Below are positions 7,884 to 17,411 of a stretch of 64,000 nt of DNA, piece by piece. Within the stretch, counting starts at the first letter, position 1; every line of letters starts with the position of its first letter. The translations under genes were made by a program, and so were the position numbers. The notes below the pieces were generated by a model, which was not told the origin of the DNA, made no database searches, and worked only from the letters and a program-made list of their open reading frames with translations. Source of the DNA: Solimonas aquatica. Its GTDB lineage: Bacteria; Pseudomonadota; Gammaproteobacteria; Nevskiales; Nevskiaceae. The stretch is taken from contig NZ_FOFS01000005.1 in assembly GCF_900111015.1 (NCBI RefSeq), positions 124,001 to 188,000 of the forward strand, given 5' to 3'.

Positions 7884-9323
7884 ATGTCCGCGCCACGCCT
7901 TGCCGCGCTGCTCCTGAGCTGCTGCGGCGCACTGCTGCCGGCCCTGGTCGCCGCGACGCCGGCCCTGCTGATCCGCGAAGTCACGCTGATCGATCCGCTG
8001 CAGGACGCACAAGCCGCACAAGACCTGCTGATCGAGGACGGCCGCATCGCCGCCATCGGCGCTGCGGCAAGCCGGCGCGCACCGGCGGACGCGCGACAGA
8101 TTCCGGCGCGCGGCCAGTTCCTGATTCCAGGCTTGTGGGACATGCATGTGCATGTGCTGCGCGCGCCACGGCCCGAGGTGTATTTCCCGCTGCTCATCGC
8201 GCAGGGCATCACCGGCGTGCGCGATATGGGCGGCGATGAAGACTTCGCGCAGCTCAGGCGCTGGCGCGAGGAGATCGCCGCCGGCACGCGCATCGGCCCG
8301 CGTTTCGTCGCGCCGGGTCCGTTTCTCGACGGCCCCTATCCCAGCATCCCGCGCTGGTCGCGCGTCATCGACAGCAGCGCGCAGGCACGCGCCGCCGTGG
8401 CCGAGCTGCAGGCGCAGGGCGCGGACTTCCTGAAAGTGTTCAACCGGCTTTCGCGCGCGAGCTACTTCGCGCTGGCTGACGAGGCGCGCCGCCGTCACCT
8501 GGTGTTCGCCGGTCATGTGCCGGGCGCGGTTTCCGCGCGCGAAGCTGCCGAGGCCGGGCAGCACAGCATCGAGCATCTGTTCAACGTCGCCTTCACCTGC
8601 TCCAGTCGCGAGGCCGAGCTGATGCAGCGCAAGGCGGCAGTCATGGCCGGCGGCGAGGCCGAGTCGCGTCGTCAGGCGCGACGCGCCTATCTGCGGGATG
8701 CGCTGGACAGCTTCGATGCCGCGCGCTGTCAGGCCCTGTATCAGACCTTCGTGCGCCAGCAGACCTGGCAGGTGCCGACCCTGGTGCAGCGGCGCAGCTT
8801 TGCCTATCCGCAGCAGATTCAGCTGGACGCGGCGCAGCTGGCTTATGTGCCGCGTTCGCAGCTCGTGTTCTGGCGTCCGGATCAGGATGCGCGTCTCGCC
8901 GGCCGCGAGGCCGAGGACGCCGAGCTGGAGCGGCGCAGCTTTGAACGCGACCGCAGCCTGATTGCCGCGATGGCCGCCGCCGGCGTGCGCATCCTGGCCG
9001 GCACCGATGGCGGCGATCCTTATCGCCTGCCCGGCTTTGCACTGCACGAGGAGCTGGCGGAACTGGTCGCGGCGGGTCTCACGCCGCAGCAGGCGCTGCG
9101 CAGCGCCAGCAGCGATGCCGCCGAATTCCTGGGCCTGCAGGCACAGCTGGGCCGCATCGCGCCCGGCTACATCGCCGATCTGCTGCTGCTCGACGCCGAT
9201 CCGCTGACCGATATCGGCAACACCCGGCGCATCGCGGCGGTGATCCAGAACGGCGTGTATCGCGACCGCGCCGAGCTGCAGCGGCTGCGCGAACAGGCCC
9301 GTGCCGCCGCTGCCGCCAATTGA
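7884..9323 (+). CDS. Secreted amidohydrolase-superfamily protein
   Basis: A 479-aa protein with an N-terminal signal peptide (LAALLLSCCGALLPALVAA). It has metal-ligand motifs in family order: IPGLWDMHVHVL (HxH), a Lys in DFLKVFN, FAGHVPG, SIEHLFN and LAGTDGGDP (final Asp). The C-terminal part (ARIAPGYIADLLLLDADPLTDI type) is the small beta domain typical of imidazolonepropionase/prolidase-like amidohydrolases. It likely hydrolyses a peptide, lactone or cyclic amide in the periplasm; the substrate cannot be read from sequence. The end overlaps the upstream part of the next reading frame but not its likely start. Confidence 0.85.
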   Translation: MSAPRLAALLLSCCGALLPALVAATPALLIREVTLIDPLQDAQAAQDLLIEDGRIAAIGAAASRRAPADARQIPARGQFLIPGLWDMHVHVLRAPRPEVYFPLLIAQGITGVRDMGGDEDFAQLRRWREEIAAGTRIGPRFVAPGPFLDGPYPSIPRWSRVIDSSAQARAAVAELQAQGADFLKVFNRLSRASYFALADEARRRHLVFAGHVPGAVSAREAAEAGQHSIEHLFNVAFTCSSREAELMQRKAAVMAGGEAESRRQARRAYLRDALDSFDAARCQALYQTFVRQQTWQVPTLVQRRSFAYPQQIQLDAAQLAYVPRSQLVFWRPDQDARLAGREAEDAELERRSFERDRSLIAAMAAAGVRILAGTDGGDPYRLPGFALHEELAELVAAGLTPQQALRSASSDAAEFLGLQAQLGRIAPGYIADLLLLDADPLTDIGNTRRIAAVIQNGVYRDRAELQRLREQARAAAAAN

Positions 9324-9357
9324 GCGCACCGCGCGCGGCTTCTACAATCCGCGCCCC

Positions 9358-10257
9358 ATGACCGCCTTCGCACTGCTGCTGATCTGTCTCGCCCTGGGCT
9401 GGCTGATCGCACGCTATGCGCATCCGCCCATCGGCCTGGCGCCGGCCATCAACTGGTGGCTGATCAACATCGCGCTGCCGGCCATGGTGCTGAACCTAGT
9501 GCCGCGTCTGCATTTCGACGCGCACATGGTGTATCTGATCGCCTCGCAATATCTGGTGTTCATCGCCGCCTGGCTGCTGTGGGCCTTCGTGGGCCAGCGC
9601 CTGCACTGGTCGCGCGCGCGCATCGGCGCGCTGACCCTGGTCACCGGCCTGGGCAATACCTCCTTCATCGGTTATCCGCTGGTGGAAGCCCTGCGCGGTC
9701 AGGAGGGCCTGGCGCTGGCGGTGGTGGCCGATCAGGGCGGCTGCTTCGTGGCGCTGGCGGTGGGCGGCGGCATCGTCGCCGCGAGTTATTCCGGACAGGC
9801 GGTGAGCGCGCGCGCCATCGCGCGGCGCGTGCTGCTGTTTCCGGCCTTCATCTCGCTGATGGTGTCGATGCTGGTCGGTGCGCTCGGCGGCTGGCCGCCG
9901 CTGCTCGACAGCGTGCTGGCGCGCATCGCCGGCACGCTCACGCCGCTGGCGCTGTTCTCGGTGGGCCTGCGCTTCAAGCTGCATCTGGGCCGCGACCAGC
10001 TCAGCCCCGTGGCCCTGGGCCTGGCGTTCAAGCTGCTGCTGATTCCGGCCCTGGTGCTGGGCCTGGGTCTGGTGCTGGGCGCGCGCGGCCTGCCCTTGAC
10101 CATCGCAGTGCTGGAAGCGGCGATGGCGCCGATGATCTCGGCGGCGATTCTCGCGGATCAATACCACCTCGATCCGCCGGTGGCCAACACCCTGCTGGGC
10201 ATCGGCACCCTGCTGGGCTTTGTCACCGTGCCGCTGTGGAATCTGGCGCTGCCCTAG
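9358..10257 (+). CDS. Auxin efflux carrier (AEC) family transporter
   Basis: A 299-aa integral membrane protein with about ten hydrophobic helices. The N-terminal region INWWLINIALPAMVLNLVPRL and the paired GNTSFIGYPLVEAL and LILPALVLGLGLVLG-type helices are typical of AEC permeases, which export organic anions or amino-acid derivatives. I chose the ATG at 9358, since upstream in-frame sequence overlaps the amidohydrolase and lacks hydrophobic character. It ends 21 bases before the convergent ntrC. Confidence 0.85.
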   Translation: MTAFALLLICLALGWLIARYAHPPIGLAPAINWWLINIALPAMVLNLVPRLHFDAHMVYLIASQYLVFIAAWLLWAFVGQRLHWSRARIGALTLVTGLGNTSFIGYPLVEALRGQEGLALAVVADQGGCFVALAVGGGIVAASYSGQAVSARAIARRVLLFPAFISLMVSMLVGALGGWPPLLDSVLARIAGTLTPLALFSVGLRFKLHLGRDQLSPVALGLAFKLLLIPALVLGLGLVLGARGLPLTIAVLEAAMAPMISAAILADQYHLDPPVANTLLGIGTLLGFVTVPLWNLALP

Positions 10258-10278
10258 CGCCCGCGAAGCACGCGGCGA

Positions 10279-11781
10279 CTACTCGCTGTCGTCATCGCCC
10301 ATGCCCAGCTCCTTGATCTTGCGCGTGAGCGTGTTGCGGCCCCAGCCCAGGCGCTTGGCGGCTTCCTGACGCTGACCCCGCGTGGCGGCGAGCGCCACTT
10401 CGATCATGGTGCGTTCGAACAGGGGCACGGCGGTGCCGAGCAGATCGCTCTGCCCGGCCGCGAGCTGCGCTTCGGCCCAGGCGTGCAGACGGTCGTTCCA
10501 GTTGCCGCTGTCGGCAATCGGCGCGACCAGTGTCGGCGCCGCTGCCGGTGCGGCGGCGACAGGCGCGGGCGCGCTGGGCATGGCGGGAGCCGCCGCTGCC
10601 GCTGCAGGGGCGGCGGCGGCACTGCTGCTCACCGCCAGCAGTTCCGGCGGCAGATCCTGCAGATGCACGTCCTGGCCCGGCGCCATCACCGTCAGCCAGC
10701 GGCAGATGTTTTCCAGCTGGCGCACATTGCCCGGCCAATGGAAGGCCTTGAGCTTGTGCAGGACATCGGGCCGCAGGCGCTTGGGTTCGGTCTTCAGCTC
10801 TTCGGAAGCGCGCAGCAGGAAGGAGCGCGCCAGCTGCGGAATGTCCTCGGGACGTTCCCGCAGCGGCGGGATGCGGATGCGGATGACGTTGAGGCGGTGA
10901 TAGAGGTCTTCGCGGAAGCGGCCTTCGCGCACCAGCGAGTCGAGATCCTGATGCGTGGCGGCGATCACGCGCACATCCACTTTCACCGGCGCCACACCGC
11001 CGACGCGGTAGAACTCGCCGGTGGACAGCACGCGCAGCAGGCGCGTCTGCAGGTCCGCCGGCATGTCGCCGATTTCATCGAGGAACAGCGTGCCGCCATC
11101 GGCCTGCTCGAAGCGGCCCTTGCGCTGCGTGGCGGCGCCGGTGAAAGAGCCGCGCTCGTGGCCGAAGAATTCGGATTCCAGCAGGTCCTTGGGAATGGCG
11201 GCGGTGTTGATGGCGATGAAGGGCTTGCCGGCACGCGGGCTGTTGGTGTGCAGGGCACGCGCCACCAGCTCCTTGCCGGTGCCGGATTCGCCGGTGATCA
11301 GCACCGTGATGTGCGACTGCGAGAGACGGCCGATGGCGCGGAACACGTCCTGCATGGCCGGCGCTTCGCCGATCATGGTGGCCGGCGGTTCGCCCTGCAC
11401 TTCCTCGGGCTGCTCGCGCTTGCGTGCGGCGCGCTTGACCAGATCGGCCACACCATCGACATCGAAGGGCTTGGGCAGATATTCGAAGGCACCGCCCTTG
11501 TAGGCCGCCACCGCCGCGTCCAGATCCGAGTGCGCGGTCATGATGATGACCGGCAGCTCGGGATGCGCGTCGCGCACGCGCTGCATCAGGGTCAGGCCGT
11601 CGACGCCGGGCATGCGGATGTCGGAGATCAGCACATCGGGCGTGGCATCGGCGATGGCGTCGAGCAGTTCGGCGGCGCCAGGAAAACTGGTCACGCTCAT
11701 GCCGGCACGCGCCAGGGATTTTTCCATCACCCAGCGGATGGATTCATCGTCATCCACGATCCAGACGTTGAGCGCTGTCAT
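10279..11781 (-). CDS. ntrC: Nitrogen regulation response regulator NtrC
   Basis: A 500-aa sigma54 activator that switches on nitrogen-assimilation genes when phosphorylated by NtrB. The receiver domain (1-120) has VDDDES, the phospho-acceptor Asp in DVLISDIRMPG and a Lys in LPKPF. The AAA+ domain (about 140-375) has GESGTGKE, a GSFTGA loop in place of GAFTGA, and GTLFLDEIGDM. The C-terminal Fis-type helix-turn-helix is EAAKRLGWGRNTLTRKIKEL. An Ala/Pro-rich linker of about 45 residues precedes the last domain. Its start overlaps the ntrB stop (ATGA). Confidence 0.97.
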   Translation of the reverse strand: MTALNVWIVDDDESIRWVMEKSLARAGMSVTSFPGAAELLDAIADATPDVLISDIRMPGVDGLTLMQRVRDAHPELPVIIMTAHSDLDAAVAAYKGGAFEYLPKPFDVDGVADLVKRAARKREQPEEVQGEPPATMIGEAPAMQDVFRAIGRLSQSHITVLITGESGTGKELVARALHTNSPRAGKPFIAINTAAIPKDLLESEFFGHERGSFTGAATQRKGRFEQADGGTLFLDEIGDMPADLQTRLLRVLSTGEFYRVGGVAPVKVDVRVIAATHQDLDSLVREGRFREDLYHRLNVIRIRIPPLRERPEDIPQLARSFLLRASEELKTEPKRLRPDVLHKLKAFHWPGNVRQLENICRWLTVMAPGQDVHLQDLPPELLAVSSSAAAAPAAAAAAPAMPSAPAPVAAAPAAAPTLVAPIADSGNWNDRLHAWAEAQLAAGQSDLLGTAVPLFERTMIEVALAATRGQRQEAAKRLGWGRNTLTRKIKELGMGDDDSE

Positions 11782-12845
11782 GACACTTCGATCGGCAAGT
11801 AAATGGAGAACACGGTGCAGCCCGGGCGCGAGCGGTACTCGATGATGCCGCCGTGGCTGTGCACCAGATATTGCGATAGCGGCAGGCCCAGGCCGGTTCC
11901 GTCGGCCCGCGTCGTCACCATCGGGTAGAAAATCTTTTCCGCCATGTCCGGCGGCACACCGGGACCGCTGTCCTCGATGTCGATCTGCACCGCGAGCTTG
12001 TGCCGCACACCGCTGATGGTCAGCTGGCGGCGGGTGCGGGTACGCAGGGTGATGGTGCCCTGCGTGCCCACCGCCTGCAGGGCGTTGCGCAGCACGTTGA
12101 GCACGGCCTGGATGATCTGCTCGCGGTCGACGCTGATTTCCGGAATGGAAGGATCGTAGTCGCGCAGCACCGCCACCTCCGGCGAGGCCTCGGCCTGCAC
12201 CAGACGGCGCACATGCTCCAGGACCTCGTGGATGTTGAGCAGGGCCTTGAGCGGTGCGCGGTTGGGGCCGAGCATGCGGTTGACCAGATTCTGCAGGCGG
12301 TCGGCCTCGCGGATGATCACGCGCGTGTATTCGCGATGCTGGGAATCCGGGAACTCGCGTTCCAGCAGCTGCGCGGCCCCACGGATGCCGCCCAGGGGAT
12401 TCTTGATTTCGTGCGCCAGGCCGCGGATCAGCTCGCGCGAGGCGCCGAACTGGCTCTGCAGCAGCTCGTCACGGGAGATGCGCAGATGCCGTTCCACCGG
12501 CAGCATTTCCATCAGCAGGCCCGGACGCTTGCCGACCACGAAGGGGGTGACGGTGAGATCGACGGTGACGCTGTTGCCGCCGGCCCGCGAAAGCTTGGTC
12601 TCGCGCTCGATGAAGCCCGTGGAACCATCCAGGGAGCGCTTGAGGCGCAGCTCATGCGGCGCGAAGTGCGGCACCGCCTCAGCCAAAGGCACGCCCAGCG
12701 CCATGCGGCGCGAGACTTCGAACAGTCCCTCGGCAGCCGAATTGATCATGGAGACTCGCAAACCCTCGTCGAGCGCAACCACGGCGGTGGTCAGTCCGTC
12801 GAGGACGTCCTCTGCTGTTACCCGTCCGCGGACACCAAGTTTCAT
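11778..12845 (-). CDS. ntrB: Nitrogen regulation sensor kinase/phosphatase NtrB
   Basis: A 355-aa soluble histidine kinase that phosphorylates and dephosphorylates NtrC under control of PII. It has a PAS domain (AEDVLDGLTTAVVALDEGLRV onward), a dimerisation/phospho-acceptor segment with GLAHEIKNPLGG, an N box (NVLRNALQAV), a G1 box (IEDSGPGVP) and a G2 box (GTGLGLPLSQYLV). I start at the ATG at 12845 because homologues begin just before the PAS domain; a frame extension to 13097 is low-complexity and unlike the family. It lies downstream of glnA in the classic glnA-ntrB-ntrC order. Confidence 0.95.
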   Translation of the reverse strand: MKLGVRGRVTAEDVLDGLTTAVVALDEGLRVSMINSAAEGLFEVSRRMALGVPLAEAVPHFAPHELRLKRSLDGSTGFIERETKLSRAGGNSVTVDLTVTPFVVGKRPGLLMEMLPVERHLRISRDELLQSQFGASRELIRGLAHEIKNPLGGIRGAAQLLEREFPDSQHREYTRVIIREADRLQNLVNRMLGPNRAPLKALLNIHEVLEHVRRLVQAEASPEVAVLRDYDPSIPEISVDREQIIQAVLNVLRNALQAVGTQGTITLRTRTRRQLTISGVRHKLAVQIDIEDSGPGVPPDMAEKIFYPMVTTRADGTGLGLPLSQYLVHSHGGIIEYRSRPGCTVFSIYLPIEVS

Positions 12846-13164
12846 TTGCCTTGCCAACGCAAGATGCAGGCCAGTATTTGGGGCATAAACAGGCGCTTCC
12901 GGGTTCAGATGGCGCACAATTCTAGTGCTTGTGCACTCATTTGGGACTTCACTGTCCCGGCCCGGCCCAGACGGCGCCAGCGGTGCCGCGGCGCGTGGCA
13001 AAATCCTTGATTGAAATATCCTTATTACAGGCGGAGACGGGCTCGACCCGAGCCCGCATGCCGCAGCGCAGCAAACCCGGTGCGAGGCCGCGCGCACGTC
13101 ACCGGCGCGCCGGCACGCTTTCGCCCAATTATGGTGCGTAACCTCCGGCGGTGCCCGGGGACCA
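12846..13164. other. glnA-ntrB intergenic region, possible ntrB promoter
   Basis: About 320 bases without a gene. On the minus strand a TAGAAT box (12919-12924) could be the -10 of an ntrB promoter about 70 bases before its ATG, but I find no good -35. Beside it (12924-12937) lies AGTGC-TTGT-GCACT, a short inverted repeat whose arms point opposite to the usual NtrC site, so I do not call it one. The rest holds nothing I can identify. Confidence 0.3.
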
Positions 13165-13197
13165 TAAAAAAACCCCCGCTCACGCGGGGGTTTTTTG
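13165..13197 (-). terminator. Bidirectional intrinsic terminator after glnA
   Basis: A 9-bp stem (13171-13179 with 13184-13192) around a TCAC loop, flanked by an A-run on one side and a T-run on the other. It would end glnA transcription about 30 bases past its stop and partly separate glnA from ntrBC. It reads well in both directions. Confidence 0.85.
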
Positions 13198-13221
13198 TGA
13201 CACGGCGCGCGAAGGATGCGC

Positions 13222-14631
13222 TTACATCGAGTAGTACATGTCGAACTCGACCGGGTGGGTCGTCATGCGGAAGCGGGTGACTTCCTGCATCTTCAGTTCG
13301 ATGTAGGCATCGATCAGATCGTCGGTGAACACGCCGCCGCGGGTCAGGAACTCGCGGTCCTTGTCCAGGTTCTCCAGGGCCATGTCCAGCGAGTGGCAGA
13401 CGCGCGGAATCTTCGCGTCTTCTTCCGGCGGCAGATGGTAGAGATCCTTGTCGGACGGATCGCCCGGATTGATCTTGTTCTGGATGCCGTCGAGTCCGGC
13501 CATCATCATCGCGGCGAAGGCGAAGTACGGGTTGGACAGGGAGTCCGGGAAGCGCACTTCGATGCGGCGGCCCTTGGGGTTGGCCACGTACGGGATGCGG
13601 ATCGAGGCGGAACGGTTGCGCGCCGAGTAGGCGAGCATCACCGGCGCTTCGAAGCCCGGCACCAGGCGCTTGTAGCTGTTGGTGCCCGGGTTGGTGAAGG
13701 CGTTGATGGCCTTGGCGTGCTTCAGGATGCCGCCGATGTACCAGAGCGCGATGTCGGACAGACCGCCGTACTTGTCACCGGAGAACAGGTTCTTGCCGCC
13801 GAGCGCCAGGGACTGGTGCACGTGCATGCCGCTGCCGTTGTCGCCGACGATGGGCTTGGGCATGAAGGTGGCGGTCTTGCCGAACTGGTGGGCGACGTTC
13901 TGCACCACGTACTTGAGCTTGAGCACGTCGTCGGCCTTCTTCACCAGCGTGCCGAAACGCACGCCGATTTCGCACTGGCCGGCGGTGGCGACTTCATGGT
14001 GATGCACTTCGGTCGGCATGCCCACGGCTTCCAGCGTGGTGCACATGGCGGCGCGGATGTCCTGCAGGCCGTCGACCGGCGGCACGGGGAAGTAACCACC
14101 CTTCACGCCCGGACGGTGACCGGTGTTGCCATCCGGATAATCGCGGCCCGAGTTCCAGGCGGCGTGCACGGAGTCGATCTCCACGAAGCAGCCCTTCATG
14201 GCCGCATCCCAACGCACGGAGTCGAAGATGAAGAATTCGTTTTCCGGACCGAAGAAGGCGGTGTCGGCGATGCCGGTGCTCTTCAGATAGGCCTCGGCGC
14301 GCTTGGCGAGCGAGCGCGGGTCACGCGAGTAGCCCTGGCCGGTGGAGGGCTCGATGATGTCGCAGGACAGCACCAGGGTGGGGTCTTCGAAGAAGGGATC
14401 GACGAAGGCGGTGCTGGCGTCCGGCATCAGGATCATGTCGGACTCGTTGATGCCCTTCCAGCCGGCGATCGACGAACCGTCGAACATCTTGCCATCGGTG
14501 AACAGCTCTTCCTCGATGGTGTGCGCGGGCACGGTGACGTGCTGCTCTTTGCCGCGGGTGTCGCAGAAGCGGAAATCAACGAACTTGATTTCCTTTTCTT
14601 TAATAGTCTTCAGAACATCACTGCCCGACAT
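13222..14631 (-). CDS. glnA: Glutamine synthetase type I
   Basis: A 469-aa enzyme that condenses ammonia and glutamate to glutamine with ATP, as a cytosolic dodecamer. It has the family motifs [34 protein letters not shown] and [13 protein letters not shown], and the adenylylation site Tyr398 in [10 protein letters not shown], so activity is likely set by GlnE. Length equals E. coli GlnA. A strong Shine-Dalgarno (AAGGAG) precedes the ATG at 14631. Transcription probably depends on sigma54 and NtrC from the promoter at 14701-14716. Confidence 0.98.
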   Translation of the reverse strand: MSGSDVLKTIKEKEIKFVDFRFCDTRGKEQHVTVPAHTIEEELFTDGKMFDGSSIAGWKGINESDMILMPDASTAFVDPFFEDPTLVLSCDIIEPSTGQGYSRDPRSLAKRAEAYLKSTGIADTAFFGPENEFFIFDSVRWDAAMKGCFVEIDSVHAAWNSGRDYPDGNTGHRPGVKGGYFPVPPVDGLQDIRAAMCTTLEAVGMPTEVHHHEVATAGQCEIGVRFGTLVKKADDVLKLKYVVQNVAHQFGKTATFMPKPIVGDNGSGMHVHQSLALGGKNLFSGDKYGGLSDIALWYIGGILKHAKAINAFTNPGTNSYKRLVPGFEAPVMLAYSARNRSASIRIPYVANPKGRRIEVRFPDSLSNPYFAFAAMMMAGLDGIQNKINPGDPSDKDLYHLPPEEDAKIPRVCHSLDMALENLDKDREFLTRGGVFTDDLIDAYIELKMQEVTRFRMTTHPVEFDMYYSM

Positions 14632-14700
14632 GATACTTTCTCCTTAGAGATCAAAGAATTCCGGTGGCCGGCGTCAAACACCCCCAGCGCGCGTGGATAT

Positions 14701-14716
14701 TGCACGAAGCATGCCA
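14701..14716 (-). promoter_or_regulatory. Sigma54 promoter of glnA
   Basis: Read on the minus strand the element is TGGCATGCTTCGTGCA. It agrees with the sigma54 consensus TGGCACGNNNNTTGCW at all but two positions, with the GG and GC doublets in exact spacing. Transcription would begin near 14690, giving a leader of about 60 bases before glnA. No clear NtrC enhancer pair is seen in the short space upstream, which is limited by the carbonic anhydrase gene. Confidence 0.8.
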
Positions 14717-14786
14717 TTGACGAGGAGGGGACGCGGCGGACCGCAACGCCATGCTAGCGCTTTTCGGGCCGCTGCGGACGGCCGTT

Positions 14787-15440
14787 TCAGTTCTCGAACA
14801 GCGCGGTCACGGCCGCGCGGTAAACCGATTCCAGCTCCTGGCTGCTGCGCACGGTCATGCCCAGATCGCGCAGCAGACCATCCTTCAGGCCGTAGACCCA
14901 GGCGTGCAGGGTCAGCTCCTGTCCGCGCTGCCAGGCGTCCTCGACGATGGAGGTCTGCGCCACGTGGCGGACCTGTTCGATGGCATTGAGCTCGCAGAGC
15001 CGGTCATGGCGCAGCACCGGATCTTCGATCTGTTCCAGGCGCACCTGATGCAGATCGAAGATATCGCGCACATGGCGCAGCCAGTTGTCGGCCAGTCCGA
15101 CGCGGCCCTGATGCAGGGCGGTGTGCACGCCGGAGCAGCCGTAATGGCCCACCACCATCACGTGCTTGACCTTGAGCATGTCCACGGCGAATTGCATCAC
15201 CGACAGACAGTTGAAGTCGGTGTGCGCCACCACGTTGGCGATGTTGCGGTGGACGAACACCTCGCCCGGCGGCAGACCCAGGATTTCATTGGCCGGCACG
15301 CGCGAGTCGGCGCAGCCGATCCACAGGTAATCCGGCTTCTGCTGCTTGACCAGACGGCGGAAGTAGTCGGGGTCCTCGGCCACGCGTTCGCCGGCCCAGG
15401 TCTTGTTCTTGAGAAAGAGATCTTTGAGTGTGTAAGGCAT
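14787..15440 (-). CDS. can: Beta-class carbonic anhydrase
   Basis: A 217-aa cytosolic enzyme that interconverts CO2 and bicarbonate. Zinc and catalytic residues are visible as C43 and D45 (WIGCADSRVPANEI), H99 and C102 (VVGHYGCSGV). I use the ATG at 15440 (MPYTLKDLFLKNKTWA), which matches the usual family N-terminus; the longer frame adds a 21-residue non-conserved extension. It is divergent from glyQ with a 107-base shared promoter region. Confidence 0.95.
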   Translation of the reverse strand: MPYTLKDLFLKNKTWAGERVAEDPDYFRRLVKQQKPDYLWIGCADSRVPANEILGLPPGEVFVHRNIANVVAHTDFNCLSVMQFAVDMLKVKHVMVVGHYGCSGVHTALHQGRVGLADNWLRHVRDIFDLHQVRLEQIEDPVLRHDRLCELNAIEQVRHVAQTSIVEDAWQRGQELTLHAWVYGLKDGLLRDLGMTVRSSQELESVYRAAVTALFEN

Positions 15441-15547
15441 AGCGTTGTCACTATAACCGGCTCGCAGGTCTGAGTTCCGCAGCAAGAGGTGCGCCGGGCG
15501 CATTGCTATACTCGCCGCCCTTTTCGTCTTTCATCCGTCGCGCGGCC

Positions 15548-16450
15548 ATGACTTTTCAGGATCTGATTCTCACCCTGCAGAAATTCTGGGCCGGGCAAGG
15601 CTGCGTGATCGTGCAGCCCATGGACATGGAAATGGGCGCCGGCACCTTCCACTGGTCGACCTTCCTGCGCGCCGTGGGGCCGGAACCCTGGAACACCGCC
15701 TACGTGCAGCCCAGCCGCCGCCCGACCGACGGCCGCTATGGCGAAAACCCCAACCGCCTACAGCACTACTACCAGTTCCAGGTGCTGATGAAGCCCTCGC
15801 CGGCCAACATCCAGGACCTGTACCTGCAGTCGCTCAAGCTGCTGGGCTTCGACCCGCTCACCCACGACATCCGCTTCGTCGAGGACAACTGGGAATCGCC
15901 CACGCTGGGCGCCTGGGGCCTGGGCTGGGAAGTCTGGCTCAACGGCATGGAAGTCACGCAGTTCACCTACTTCCAGCAGGTGGGCGGCATCGAGTGCCGG
16001 CCGGTGGCCGGCGAAATCACCTATGGCCTGGAACGCCTGGCCATGTACATCCAGAAGAAGGAAAGCGTCTACGACCTCGTGTGGTCCGACACCGGCGGAC
16101 GCATCGTCACCTACGGCGACGTCTATCACCAGAACGAGGTCGAGCAGAGCGCCTACAACTTCGAGCACGCCGAAGTCGCCACGCTGTTCGAGCGCTTCAA
16201 CAAGGCCGAGGCCGAGTGCGTCAAGCTGCTGGCCCTGGAACCGGCGCTGCCCCTGCCCGCCTACGAGCGCATGGTGTCCTGCTCGCACGCCTTCAACCTG
16301 CTCGATGCGCGCGGCGCGATTTCCGTGACCGAGCGTCAGGCCTACATCCTGCGCGTGCGCACGCTGGCGCGTGCCTGCGCCGAGGCCTACTACAACGCGC
16401 GTGCGCGCATCGCCGGCTTCGCGCCGCTGCCCAGCGCCAAGGCAGCCTGA
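15548..16450 (+). CDS. glyQ: Glycyl-tRNA synthetase alpha subunit
   Basis: A 300-aa catalytic subunit of the bacterial alpha2beta2 glycyl-tRNA synthetase. The whole protein is highly typical, from [19 protein letters not shown] through [33 protein letters not shown] and [13 protein letters not shown]. The partner glyS lies on the same strand but 4.2 kb away, with a lipoprotein, a glutathione transferase-like gene and the opposite-strand katG in between, whereas the two are usually adjacent. Confidence 0.98.
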   Translation: MTFQDLILTLQKFWAGQGCVIVQPMDMEMGAGTFHWSTFLRAVGPEPWNTAYVQPSRRPTDGRYGENPNRLQHYYQFQVLMKPSPANIQDLYLQSLKLLGFDPLTHDIRFVEDNWESPTLGAWGLGWEVWLNGMEVTQFTYFQQVGGIECRPVAGEITYGLERLAMYIQKKESVYDLVWSDTGGRIVTYGDVYHQNEVEQSAYNFEHAEVATLFERFNKAEAECVKLLALEPALPLPAYERMVSCSHAFNLLDARGAISVTERQAYILRVRTLARACAEAYYNARARIAGFAPLPSAKAA

Positions 16451-16540
16451 AGCAGCAAGGCTGACCACGGCGCGCCGGCTGGGCATACTGCGCGCGGGGG
16501 CCGCTCACGGCGGCCTGAACACGGCAAATCGGGGAATGCC

Positions 16541-17407
16541 ATGCTGAGTTTGTGGAGACGGCCGCTGCTGCTGTCTGCGGTCTTGCTGCTTAGTGCCTGC
16601 GCCAACTCGGGCTCGCTGTTTGAGTCGCAACGCTTTGGCGGACCGGCAGCCGCTGAAAGCGCCGGCAATGCCCCGGCAGCAGCGCCGGTGACGGCGCCGC
16701 CTGCCGCCGCTGTGCCGGCAGCGCCGGTCGCGATGGCGAGCGGCGGCAGGCCGCGCATCGGCGTGCTGAATCTGACCGAGACCGTGCTCACCCATGTGCA
16801 TATCGGCACGACCGCCTTTGCCAACTTCATCAGCATCTATCCGCACGATGCGGCACCGTTGCAGCAGTTTGTCTCGGCGCAGATGCGCCAGGAGCTGGAG
16901 CAGGCCGGCTTTGCCGCCGTCGAGCTGACGCCGCCGATCCAGCTGCGGGATCGGGTGCAAGACTTTTTTGCGCCGGTGGAACTGTTCAAGCGTGATCTGG
17001 CGGTGAATTCCGAACTGCAGGGCGAGCTTGCGGCGCTGATGCGCGCACAGCAGCTGGACACACTGCTGGTCGCGGTGCCCCTGCTGGGCTGGGATGAGAT
17101 CAATCAGCGCTACCGGGGCTTTGCCATCCACTCCCGCAGCCTGCTGGCCTTTTCACGCGTCTCCGCCTGGCCTAGCGTGCGCATCTGCGTGATTGACCAG
17201 AATCTGAAAGTACATGCCGCGTCCTATGGTTTCTTCCAGAGCGTGGAAGGCTTGAGCTTTCTGCCCATGCCCGATGCCGAGCCGCCCGCCAAGGACGCGC
17301 CGCTGGACGAGGCCAGCAGTCAGGCCTGGCTCAAGGCCAGCCGCCAGGTGCTGAGTCGTCTGATTCACGATGGCGTGGCGCTGCTCAAGCCGCTGCCTCC
17401 GGGGTGA
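16541..17407 (+). CDS. Predicted lipoprotein, function unknown
   Basis: A 288-aa protein with a lipoprotein signal peptide (RRPLLLSAVLLLSAC, lipobox LSAC at about residues 17-20) and then an Ala/Pro-rich linker to about residue 65. The folded part begins RPRIGVLNLTETVLTHVHIG and contains DTLLVAVPLLGWDEINQ, which suggests an alpha/beta domain anchored in the envelope. I do not recognise the family. The next gene starts 4 bases after the stop, so the two probably form an operon. Confidence 0.7.
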   Translation: MLSLWRRPLLLSAVLLLSACANSGSLFESQRFGGPAAAESAGNAPAAAPVTAPPAAAVPAAPVAMASGGRPRIGVLNLTETVLTHVHIGTTAFANFISIYPHDAAPLQQFVSAQMRQELEQAGFAAVELTPPIQLRDRVQDFFAPVELFKRDLAVNSELQGELAALMRAQQLDTLLVAVPLLGWDEINQRYRGFAIHSRSLLAFSRVSAWPSVRICVIDQNLKVHAASYGFFQSVEGLSFLPMPDAEPPAKDAPLDEASSQAWLKASRQVLSRLIHDGVALLKPLPPG

Positions 17408-17411
17408 GCGT

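Noticed and set aside
12924-12937. Inverted repeat AGTGC-TTGT-GCACT as an NtrC site before ntrB
   Set aside because: The arms are in the opposite order to the known NtrC half-sites (GCAC first, GTGC second), so I do not call it.
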